This document shows positions 49,623 through 58,766 of a stretch of 64,000 nucleotides of DNA, in pieces. Source of the stretch: Anaeramoeba flamelloides (lineage: Eukaryota > Metamonada > Anaeramoebidae); contig JANTQA010000057.1 in assembly GCA_027625915.1 (NCBI GenBank), positions 7,936,001 through 8,000,000 of the forward strand, written 5' to 3'. The position numbers and the translations under genes are program-made. How positions within the stretch are numbered: position 1 is the first letter of the stretch; each line of letters opens with the position of its first letter. The notes beneath the pieces are model-generated. The model had not been told where the DNA came from and ran no database searches. It saw only the letters and a program-made list of their open reading frames with translations.

Positions 49623-52600
49623 TTATTTCTTATTTAACATTTCTTCGACTTCAGTTAATCTATTACCTTCGCCATCTACTATATATAAATCATTTTCTGG
49701 GTCTATTTCATTTTCGTCCAGTGGTCTATTGAAATATTCATGGACTTTTTCTTTATTATCATATAGCATTTTAATGAACAATAAAATTTTATCAATTTTT
49801 TCATCTATTTGGAATAACACTATTTCGTTCACCATGCGAAAGCGTTCACAGCAGTCGTGTATATGATTAAAAAACAAATTGGTTAATTGCTGAAGTCTTT
49901 GCTTTGTTTTGCATTTCATTACGATGTCTATATCTGATTTTTCTTTTAGTCTGGGGTTTGAATAATAAATCTCGATTTTGATGTCGTTGGGCAAAAACAT
50001 TTTTAATGACTTGACGAGCATCCAATACTTAAATTTATTTTGTTTTTTCAATTTTTTTTTCCTCAGTTTGCCATTGCACTTTGGCAAAATATTAAATTTG
50101 ACCATCAATTTTTTCAATTTGAAAATTGACTTTGGTGGATCATCTAAATTAAATTTGATAGGGATTTTTTTACCGATATAATACTCGTATTCCTCTTTCC
50201 CAAATGATTCTAAATAGCCCAACGGGATCTTTTTCTGGGGGTCAAAGTATCCTTTATTTCTGATTTTCAAAAATAATTTTTTATATTTGAAGAGCTTTCT
50301 TGGAATGATCTTGCCGTTCTTCAAAAAAATTTCTGGGAAGCATTTTTTTTTCAGCCAATAGCCAATACCATATGAAAACCCAACAATGTCGTTTTTGTGG
50401 ATTTTTTTGTGGTTGATAAAGATAATATAAGGCTTACCCTTATACGTGATTGTCTGGTTTATTACGTTAGATGTGGCAACATCGCCTTTCTTCAGGGGCG
50501 GGTCAACCATTAAATTGTTAAATAAATTATATTTTTCATTTGAATGGTAATCGTTTACCAGCTTTTTTAAAATGGTTTGTAAGAGCTCATCATTCCGATT
50601 CATTTTGGCCAAATTAATACCCTGAATTATAATGTCCTGCTTTTCGCGTTTATAAACATTATAGGCAAATAAGAGATTACGCGCAGAATTTAATTTACTT
50701 TCAATGTCATTATTTTTGAAAAACTGAATTAATTCTCTTAAATCGTCTTGCTTGGAATCATGCAAATGTTGGAAAAACCGAGAATAACAGCCCCTTTTCG
50801 CAGCATCCATCAGAAATAATTTTGTAATCTCATTTACACCTATTCCTAATTGGTAATAATAATATGAATTCCTGACATACTCTTTAACCTCGCCACTATA
50901 GACCGAAAGGATTGTTCCCGGTTCAATGTCTTTAATGGCGAATGTTCCGTATCCTAGATCATTGCCCATATTGCAGATCGCTAGATTATCTGGGTTTGGA
51001 TTATTTAACAATTTTTCAAAATCTTTCATTGTAGTGTCTCCTATTTTTCGGTATCGTAAATATTTCTGAATCTCATTAAATGTTGATTTTTTGCAAATTG
51101 GATCTGAACTATATTTAAAATCTCCTCCTATTTTGTTTTCAAATTTTTTAATAGTGATTTTTTTTAATTTGCTTTGAACAATTATTGGAGAATTGCAGTA
51201 ATTAATTTTTTCATTATTGTTTTGAAAGCTATCATATATGATATAATCTTGATTTTTTTTATTATTCTTGCTTTTCATTTGGTTTTGATTTTCGTTATTA
51301 TTCTTTATTTCCTGTTGGTTTTGATTTTTCTTTTGGTTTTGGTTTTGGTTTTGTTTTTTCTTTTGATTTTGGTTTTGATTTTGATTTTCTTTTTGTTTTT
51401 CTTTTTGTTTTTCTTTATCTTTTTCGTTTTCTTTTTCTTTTTCTTTTCCTTTTCCTTTTCCTTTTCCTTTTCCTTTTCCTTTTCCTTTTCCTTTTCCTTT
51501 TCCTTTTCCTTTTCCTTTTCCTTTTCCTTTTTTTGTCTTTGGCACTACTTTTGGTTCTTTTCCTCTACTTTTTACTTTTGTTTCATTTTCATCTTGGTTA
51601 TTATTTTTATCCTCATGCAGATTCTTTTTTGTTTTTTGTTTTTTAGTGTTACACTCGTTTTCTTTTGGTTGGTTGTGTATATTTTTATTATTTTTATCAT
51701 AGGCATTGCTTTTTAAATCTTTGGTAAAAGATTTTAATTGAAAAACATGATTCGCATTCCCCTTTTTATTATCATTTTTTGAAACGTTAATTTTTTTAAT
51801 TATGATTGTTTCAATTGTAGGATTCTCAAATTCTTGGTATTTGTATTGTTTTTTCTTTTGGTTTTGGCTTTTCTTTTGGTAGTGATTTTGATTTCGATTT
51901 ATAATCAAATTTTGATTATAGTTTTGAAGAAGCGTCTTGGCTTGTGTCTGATTTTTCAACCAATTGTAGATCATATTATTTGAAGAAAAATTTAAAATGT
52001 TTACCCAGGTATTCACATAATAGTATTGATCCAGATTGGCGATAAAAATTGAATGGATAGAGTTGAGAATGTTTAAAGACTGTGTTTGGAATTTATTATA
52101 TTTCTGTAAATTAAATATCTCACGAAATGCCCTGGTGAGTAGCTTTAATTCACTTTTTTTTAAAACTGTCTTTTTTTTGCAATATTTATTCCAACATTTC
52201 AATTTCCAATAGATTTTCTTTTTTTTGATAATCTTTTCATTTAAGATTATCCATTCGTAGACCTTATTTGAAATTTTTGACAACTTGTTTCGTTGATAAG
52301 TCCAATCCATTTGATCAAATTGGACTGTGGTGTTCTTTCGATTGCTTTTTTGAACAAAAAAAGCTTTGTGAAAGATCTTATTAACATAATTTATATATGC
52401 ATTATATTTAAAAAACGGTTCAATAATGTGGATTGATCTTTGATAATTCAATTTGGGATCCACAATTTCTCCAGTTACAGTCATAAACATGGAATTTGAT
52501 TGCACTAATTGAAAGGCAACCTTCTTTTGGTTATATTTTTCTTGGATGCTCTGTTTCATTTTCTTGATTAAATCGTTATTTTTCTTTATTTGCTTGTGAT

Positions 52601-52871
52601 GAAAAATCAGAAACTTTGTTAATCGATTGTTATTTGCCTCAACCCACTCAATTTCTTTTGTCACACCTTTCCAATCCAAATTGTGGCTTTTATGTATTAA
52701 TGATATTTTGTTGTTTTGATTTGGATCCCCTTGTAGAATGATAACAAGTGAATCCCTTTCTACGTTATATGTTCCAAGACCAATAATATTCAGTTTGCAT
52801 TTTTGTAAATATTTTTGTTCATATCGAACAACACCGTCTTTGGTTGCACTTATAACATATTTGTAATTCAT
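49623..52871 (-). CDS. SET-domain protein with Lys-Gly tract, 1082 aa
   Basis: Intact single exon starting MNYKYVISATKDGVVRYEQK. Residues 1-310 are a Lys/Asn-rich region of unknown fold. About 310-560 is low complexity, including a pure (KG)n run at about 447-474 coded by tandem six-base repeats and followed by KE/QKE/NQ runs. A SET domain spans about 625-855: NDLGYGTFAIKDIEPGTILS and YSGEV (N-terminal SET motif), MDAAKRGCYSRFFQHLHD (in the place of the usual RF-NH core), DVATSNVINQTITYKGKPYI, and IHKNDIVGFSYGIGYW (the family's DYG motif). SET enzymes are S-adenosylmethionine-dependent protein lysine methyltransferases. The RFFQHL form, the long helical insertion between about 702 and 790, and the trailing FSYGIGYWLKKK...PEIFLKNG resemble SET proteins I recall from Legionella-type and chlamydia-related bacteria; that is from memory. 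The C-terminus includes LKEKSDIDIVMK, which looks faintly nucleotidyltransferase-like but lacks the GS motif. Activity is unproven. Confidence 0.85.
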   Translation of the reverse strand: MNYKYVISATKDGVVRYEQKYLQKCKLNIIGLGTYNVERDSLVIILQGDPNQNNKISLIHKSHNLDWKGVTKEIEWVEANNNRLTKFLIFHHKQIKKNNDLIKKMKQSIQEKYNQKKVAFQLVQSNSMFMTVTGEIVDPKLNYQRSIHIIEPFFKYNAYINYVNKIFHKAFFVQKSNRKNTTVQFDQMDWTYQRNKLSKISNKVYEWIILNEKIIKKKKIYWKLKCWNKYCKKKTVLKKSELKLLTRAFREIFNLQKYNKFQTQSLNILNSIHSIFIANLDQYYYVNTWVNILNFSSNNMIYNWLKNQTQAKTLLQNYNQNLIINRNQNHYQKKSQNQKKKQYKYQEFENPTIETIIIKKINVSKNDNKKGNANHVFQLKSFTKDLKSNAYDKNNKNIHNQPKENECNTKKQKTKKNLHEDKNNNQDENETKVKSRGKEPKVVPKTKKGKGKGKGKGKGKGKGKGKGKGKGKGKGKEKEKENEKDKEKQKEKQKENQNQNQNQKKKQNQNQNQKKNQNQQEIKNNNENQNQMKSKNNKKNQDYIIYDSFQNNNEKINYCNSPIIVQSKLKKITIKKFENKIGGDFKYSSDPICKKSTFNEIQKYLRYRKIGDTTMKDFEKLLNNPNPDNLAICNMGNDLGYGTFAIKDIEPGTILSVYSGEVKEYVRNSYYYYQLGIGVNEITKLFLMDAAKRGCYSRFFQHLHDSKQDDLRELIQFFKNNDIESKLNSARNLLFAYNVYKREKQDIIIQGINLAKMNRNDELLQTILKKLVNDYHSNEKYNLFNNLMVDPPLKKGDVATSNVINQTITYKGKPYIIFINHKKIHKNDIVGFSYGIGYWLKKKCFPEIFLKNGKIIPRKLFKYKKLFLKIRNKGYFDPQKKIPLGYLESFGKEEYEYYIGKKIPIKFNLDDPPKSIFKLKKLMVKFNILPKCNGKLRKKKLKKQNKFKYWMLVKSLKMFLPNDIKIEIYYSNPRLKEKSDIDIVMKCKTKQRLQQLTNLFFNHIHDCCERFRMVNEIVLFQIDEKIDKILLFIKMLYDNKEKVHEYFNRPLDENEIDPENDLYIVDGEGNRLTEVEEMLNKK
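51440..51535. repeat. (CCTTTT)n hexanucleotide tract coding Lys-Gly repeats
   Basis: Roughly 14 tandem copies of a six-base unit within the SET gene, read on the minus strand as Lys-Gly. The in-phase hexamer can change length without breaking the frame. The antisense open frame 51174-51716 exists only because of this composition. Confidence 0.9.
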
Positions 52872-53009
52872 TTTAGGTGGACTAATAACTGGATCGTGGT
52901 TTTTGTTTGAGTTGAATAATCAACAAGAAAGAAATTGAATTGTTATTAATAAAAAAATGATACTTTGCTTCCAAAAAAATCTTTCTTGATGACTTTTTGA
53001 ATGCTTTTC

Positions 53010-53125
53010 ACTTAAAGAACAGATACTTTCACTCTAAAAGTGGATGAAAAGTTTATAAATTGTCTTCAAGTATCTAAAAGTTTGAAAAGATTATCGGCTT
53101 TATAAAAGTCGAAAGTTTTTTTGTT
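53010..53125. promoter_or_regulatory. ~100-bp block shared with the CARMIL promoter region
   Basis: Contains ATTGTCTTCAAGTATCTAAA and GGCTTTATAAAAGTCGAAAG, aligning with 58625-58712 just before the CARMIL start codon (GCTTTATAAAAGCCACAG). It lies about 140-250 bp upstream of the SET start codon, in the opposite orientation relative to that gene. A TATA-like core (TTTATAAAAG) is visible. It may be a promoter module or a repeat. Confidence 0.4.
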
Positions 53126-53315
53126 GTGATATTTATAAAAATTGTTGATTATTTTTTGAAAAGGGTATCAAAAAGTTTTTGGTGTTTGGGTGAACAGTAT
53201 TTTTAAACATAAACAACTATCTTTTCAAAAAATTACAAAGCAGTCCCTTTCAAAGTGTATGTTTTTATTTTTTAAGGGACTAGTCTATATTAAATTTTTT
53301 TAGGTAAATTTAATA

Positions 53316-53792
53316 CAGTGATCAAAATAATGCGTGCACAACTACTATAATCTGTGTTTCAAAATATTATCATGCTTTTTTTTATTCTTTTACCAAGGCA
53401 ACATCCAATCTACTACCAAATAGTATAACTGTGTACAAATCAATTTTGAGAGTAAAGTACTGGTTATTTTCAGTAAAATTTAAATTATTAATGCAATTAG
53501 TTGAAAATTTTCATTAAGATTCTCAATTTTTTTGAAATTTTTTGTTTTTTTGTTTGATTAAAAATTTCAAAAAAATTAACTCTATTTTTTGAGATAAATT
53601 TTTCAATTTGATCCTTTATTTTTAGAATTTCTTTTTAAATAATAGAACTTTAAGAAACCAATACTATATTTTTTTAGGGTTTATTATTGGTTTCCTTGAT
53701 TGGTTAATGTATAGGTTTTCTATAACAAAAAAACACGCTTTTTATTGTGAAACACGTATTATATTTTTTTCCACGCTTTATTTTGACTACAG
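53316..53792. mobile_element. M3 mariner-like miniature element, nested in M4
   Basis: About 477 bp. Left CAGTGATCAAAATAATGCGT; right end in reverse complement CTGTAGTCAAAATAAAGCGT, with TA on both sides and M4 sequence on either side. It is the best M3 copy in the window. Confidence 0.85.
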
Positions 53793-53833
53793 TAGAGATT
53801 TAGAATTTTTTTTGCCAATTACTTAGATTTGAA

Positions 53834-54583
53834 ATCAAAGTGAAAAACTTCTTAGTATATTAATGAAATCTTGCTAAATGACACTCATTAAATTTAGTTA
53901 TTGTTTTTATAGAAATAAAAAATTTTTGCATTTTTTCACTTTTTTGAAAGTTGCTTTTTTTCAACTTTTCGCAAAAATACAAAAAATAAAATAAAATATG
54001 AGCAAGAAAGTAAAACCTTGTTAGGTTTGTGGAAAACGTACAAAAAATAGTTTGAAAAATAAACCTGAAAGGTTTTTTTTTGGATTTACATGAAAACATA
54101 GTTTGATTCAAAAAAAATATACAATATTTGCTTTACTCTTAATAAAGGATTTTCTTTTTTTATATTGTACCATTCTTTTTTTTCATGAATCTACTTTTTC
54201 AGTTTACACTCTTTAGTTTTTGTTGAATTTGAAGTTTTTTTAAGTATTCCCAAATTACCATCCTAAAAGTTTTTGTCAGAGTCAAAAAAAATCGAAGAAA
54301 AGAATAAGAACTATTTTTTAAAAAAGTAATTATTGATAAAACAAATTGAGTTCTTTATAGAGTCAAGTTGGATAAACAGAAGTGAAGGTGAAAATATTCA
54401 CCAGCTTTAAATTATTTTTTCGTTTTTCAAAATGAGAATAAATATTATTTTTGAGAAAATAATTAAATCCAAAATTAATCAAAAAATTCTCATCAGTTTA
54501 AGATCTTTTTTTCAAAAAAAAATTTTTAAAAGTCACTTTTTTTGGCAGAATTGTAAAATTTAAAAAAAACAAGAACTAATAGT
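53834..54583. other. Unidentified ~750-bp insertion within M4
   Basis: Separates ATTACTTAGATTTGAAA from AAAAAACCTGTCTATTTTCA, which are adjacent in other M4 copies. No convincing terminal repeats or coding sequence. Confidence 0.45.
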
Positions 54584-54902
54584 TCTAACATTGAAAAAAC
54601 CTGTCTATTTTCAATTTTAAACATATTTCAAGATAAGGATTCCTTATTTAGTTATTGGTCAAAAAAAAATTAATATAAACTAGTCCCTTAAAGGAATTCT
54701 TTTTGGAATTTTGAGATAATTGTATTTTTTTTTAGACTCTATTTTATTACTCTTTTTACGAATTTGGTAAAGGAATAGTTAACAAAAAAATAAAAAATTA
54801 AATTTTGAGGAGTTTCGAAAATAAATTGATTTTAAGGGATAGTATTTAGAAATGAAGAAGTATAAAATTAAAGTAGTTTGTTATTGAAGCAAATCTTAAA
54901 CT

Positions 54903-55107
54903 CCATTTTTAAAATAATTGGCAAATTAAAAATCAAATTTTGAAAATATTTATAATTATAAATTGAAGTTATCTATTATAATGAAAAAATTTTAAATTTG
55001 ATATTTGGCTCTATTCTTGAGAAATATTTGTTTTGAGTCTAATAATATAATAAAAAAAAGTTATTAAAAAATAAAAAATAATTAATCCAGTTATTATGAA
55101 ATTTAGT
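54903..55107. mobile_element. M6-type ~205-bp miniature element
   Basis: Co-linear with 11416-11619: TTGGCAAATTAAAAATCAAA, GAAGTTATCTATTATAATGA, and right end GTTATTATGAAATTTAGTTT. Confidence 0.6.
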
Positions 55108-56709
55108 TTATTTTTTTTCATTATACAAATGTAACAAAAAATAATATTCACAAAATAAGATTAAAAGTGTTTTCCATCAATTAAAACTGATATATGGATT
55201 TCGATAACAAAACCAATAACATCAAGAAAAAAAAGCCTTTTAAGAAAAATTTAACAATTGAATTCTCAATTTTTAATACTCAAAAATCAAAAATATAGGT
55301 TGCTATTTGAATGAAGTTGTGAAAATATCTAATTTATATTTCTCTTGATCGGGTGATATTTATATTACTCATAGAGAAAATATCTTATTAATTTTTGAAA
55401 TAATGTGTCAAATTGCTTGTGTCAGTTATTTTTCATTTAAAATGGAATTTTGTTGAGGAAAAAAAATAATTAAAAAAAAATTAACAAAAATAGATACAAT
55501 TCTTAAAATTCTTTTGATTCATTTTTCTAGATCTTTAGAGTTAGATGAAATTATAAATTCTAATAAAAGTATTAAAAGTAATTACCCTCTTCTAAAAAAT
55601 TAACTTTTTCAAAATTAAAATATTTTTTATAAAGGTATTTCCTCATCCTTTATAAACTCTCAAAACAAATCACGGACATTCACGAGAATAGATTTAAAAT
55701 ACCCATCTTTTCAAAAAATCAATAACTAGTTAATTTAGTTATCGAAAAAAAATCACATTTCTACAATTCATATACCTCTATTTTGTTAAAAATATCTAGT
55801 CAGTTTTTAGTAACATTCATCTAATTAAATGACCAAACTCGAATAAATCATATGAAAATTTTAATAATAATCAAAGTTAGTTGAGTATTATTTAAGAAAG
55901 ATACATTTATAGAATTAAACTGTATATATTCCGAGATAATAGGTAATTTTAAATCATTTTTTTATATTTAACATATTAAAAAAATCATTTTTTTAAATCT
56001 ATCTTGAAATATAGATTTTTTGCTAAAAAATTAGATTATTAGCTTAATATATTAAATAATTATCCAATATTATTATTTTTCAAAACTTTTTTTGACATTT
56101 TGTAAAATATTTAATATACAATATGATACATATAAATGAAACAAAAGTATTAGTATTTCGTTTATTATGCTGATGATTATTGAATAAAACTTGTATGAAA
56201 AAATAAAAAAAAAAAAAATAGTTATTTTTGGAGGATCTATACAACACTTATTAAATATAAGGGTTCTATTATTTTAATTTATATTTTTAGATTTAAAATA
56301 GGAAGAAAAAAATTTGTATTTTTTCATCTATATTTTGAGTAAAAATATAATAATTTATTTTCCAATGATATTTAGAACCGTTTTGGAAAAAAGTTCAATT
56401 TGTGTTTTTTAATTCGGAACTGTAAAGATAATGATAATTGGAATCGGTTAATAGTAGAAAAAAAATCAATTTCAAAGAATATCGAATTATATTATTTTCA
56501 ATTTAATCAATATAAAAAACCAAAATATCTTTGATTATAGAAATTGAAATGAGTTGTTGAGGAGATATCAAAAATAGTCAATTTTTTACCAATTTTTTGT
56601 TGATTCATAGATCAAATAAAAATCTAGACCAAAATATATTCTTAAAAAATTTGTGTTATGCCAAATCCAACATTTTATTTCAAATAAATTATTTTTCTTT
56701 TTTTAATTG

Positions 56710-56761
<52 letters not shown>

Positions 56762-57935
56762 TTTCATTTTTAGGTTTTATAGTGTTTCCAATTAAAAATA
56801 ATGTTGTGCTTTTTTTCCATTTTTCACATTTTTTTTAATAAATTCTAATAGATTTTTATATATCTGTGTGAATCATGCATAAATAATATCATTTGTACTT
56901 AATTATAATAAATATATTAATTTTAACAGTATTTAAGATTACGGTCACCACTTAAAATATTTAAAAAAATCAAAAAAAAAGTCTAATGGTTAAATTAAAA
57001 ATTCACTTAAAAGGATTTTTTTTTTAAAGAATGAAAATACAACTTTTAACCAAAAGAAATAATTTTTAATTTTTTAATTATTTTTAATCAATAATTAATA
57101 ACTCAATCATAATTGGTTATATGGATTCGTAATAACCTATATGTAAAAAGTCTCAATATATTTTATTGCCATTTCTCAACAATTAAAAATATTATCAAAA
57201 AAATGAAACGAAATATTATAAATAATAATTCAAAGAATAAAAAAATTATTAGAGAAATATTCTCAAAAAACTGATTTAAATAATTACATTTGTTTTTTAT
57301 TCTTAATATCAAAATAAATTTTTAACTTAATCAATAAACGTTCAAAAAATGTAAAAAATATTTGGGAATAAAATAATAAAAAATCAATTTTTTTACGATC
57401 TTATTGATTCAGTATTTGATTTGTTTTTTTTGGATTTTAAAATAATATTTGAGGTTACAATGTTGATTGTTCTTACAGACTCCTCAGAAATTACAAAAAG
57501 TGAGATTTCCTCAAAAGAAAAATCTTCTTGAAATTTTTTTTTTCTCTTTATTCAATCTTAAAATCAAAAAGTAATCAAGAATTTTAGATCTTTTGACCGC
57601 AAATATAATTACGAAAAAAAATCACTTTAAAAATAATAACTCATTTCTCTAAATCTTGATATATGAAGTTGCCTATTGAAATTAATCATTCTATAAGGAA
57701 TTACTCTTTTGCCTTTGGGATTAAAAATAAAAAAGAGTTACACTTCCCTTAAAGTTATTTTTCGAATTCTCAACTGAGAAAAAAAATGAGAGGCAAATGA
57801 AATTTATTCCTTGTTAAATTTCAATCTTGAAGCAAATTAATATCGACTAAGAAAAATAACTCAATAACTTTAAATCGATTTAAAAAAAGAAGGAAGCAAC
57901 TAACAATATTTCCTCAAAAATGGTATTTCATCAAT
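55108..57935. other. Intergenic AT-rich, one TA microsatellite
   Basis: About 2.8 kb with no recognised gene or element ends. A (TA)n tract with one TGTA interruption lies at 56710-56757. Confidence 0.35.
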
Positions 57936-58555
57936 AAAATTGAAGGGAGATTTGTAAAAATAAAAAGTGTTATCACAACAAAAATTATCTTATTTTTTTG
58001 GAAGGTTTTATACCCCTTTTTTGTGTAGGAAGGTTTTGGTTTTTATTAATAACTAAAACTATTTAGAATTATTGGATTTTTTGTACTCCATTACAAGAAT
58101 CGAGCAAATCTATAAAATAATTCCAAGACTTTTTTAGACTTTCTCCCTTACAACGCTTTCAAGACTCAAATCAATTTTTTAACCCTTTTCAGGACTTTCA
58201 AAAAACTTGAAAGAAAGTGTTGAAAATCCAAAAAGGGTTTGAAAATTGATTTAAAAAAAGATAAAATTTGGAATTATGCTTGATCTTTATTCAAAGTTTT
58301 CCAAATTATTAAAATATTTGTTTACTTTCCAGAACTTGAAACTGTTTTTTCATGAAAAGCCATAAAGCTAAAAGTTTATTTTACCTGTTCAAGTTTTTCC
58401 AAAAGTTTGAATGGTAAAAATATTTAGATTGAAAGTTATTGGGTTTTGATCTTTTTTTTTACTTTTCTTAATTTGGAATATTTTCTCAAAACAAAAGGGT
58501 TGTGAATTCAAAAAAGTGTTTCACCATTTTTATGCTTTTGTAATCCACTACAAAG
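57936..58555. repeat. Left arm of ~600-bp inverted repeat upstream of CARMIL
   Basis: Reverse complement of 59808-60404. Long matching stretches include TTGGAATTATGCTTGATCTT, CATAAAGCTAAAAGTTTATT, AACTTTCAATCTAAATATTT (read in reverse) and GGGTTGTGAATTC. A short part near 58022-58085 is diverged. It ends about 210 bp before the CARMIL start codon, so it probably covers part of its upstream region. Confidence 0.9.
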
Positions 58556-58599
58556 AATATCATAACTTGTACAAAACTTTTCACTTTGATAACACCAAT

Positions 58600-58712
58600 C
58601 CCCACTTACAAGTGTTTTAAAAGTGTTTCAAAGTTATCTCAATTGACCTCAAGTGTGCAAAAGTTCGAAAAGTGTACAAGCTTTATAAAAGCCACAGATT
58701 TTTTGGAGTGTA
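58600..58712 (+). promoter_or_regulatory. CARMIL proximal upstream block with TATA-like core
   Basis: Ends about 55 bp before the CARMIL ATG and includes GCTTTATAAAAGC, near-palindromic, with a TATA-like centre. Related to 53010-53125. Promoter function is inferred from position. Confidence 0.4.
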
Positions 58713-58766
58713 GGGGATAACACAACAATAATTTTCATTTTTTCACATTTTTTTGCTTTAATCGAA

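Larger units (their letters stand above)
53276..54687. mobile_element. M4 miniature TTAA element, copy 3, split by two insertions
   Basis: Between TTAA at 53272 and TTAA at 54688. Left end GGGACTAGTCTATATTAAAT; right end in reverse complement GGGACTAGTTTATATTAATT. The ~180-bp M4 body is interrupted first by an M3 element (53316-53792, in a TA site) and then by about 750 bp (roughly 53834-54583) of unidentified sequence. Confidence 0.8.

Noticed and set aside
51174-51716. 180-codon plus-strand frame rich in Phe/Leu/Ser
   Set aside because: Antisense to the Lys-Gly/Asn/Gln tract of the SET gene; composition artefact.
53860-54111. 83-codon minus-strand frame inside the M4 interruption
   Set aside because: No domain, low-complexity Phe/Lys composition, and it sits within an insertion in a miniature transposon.
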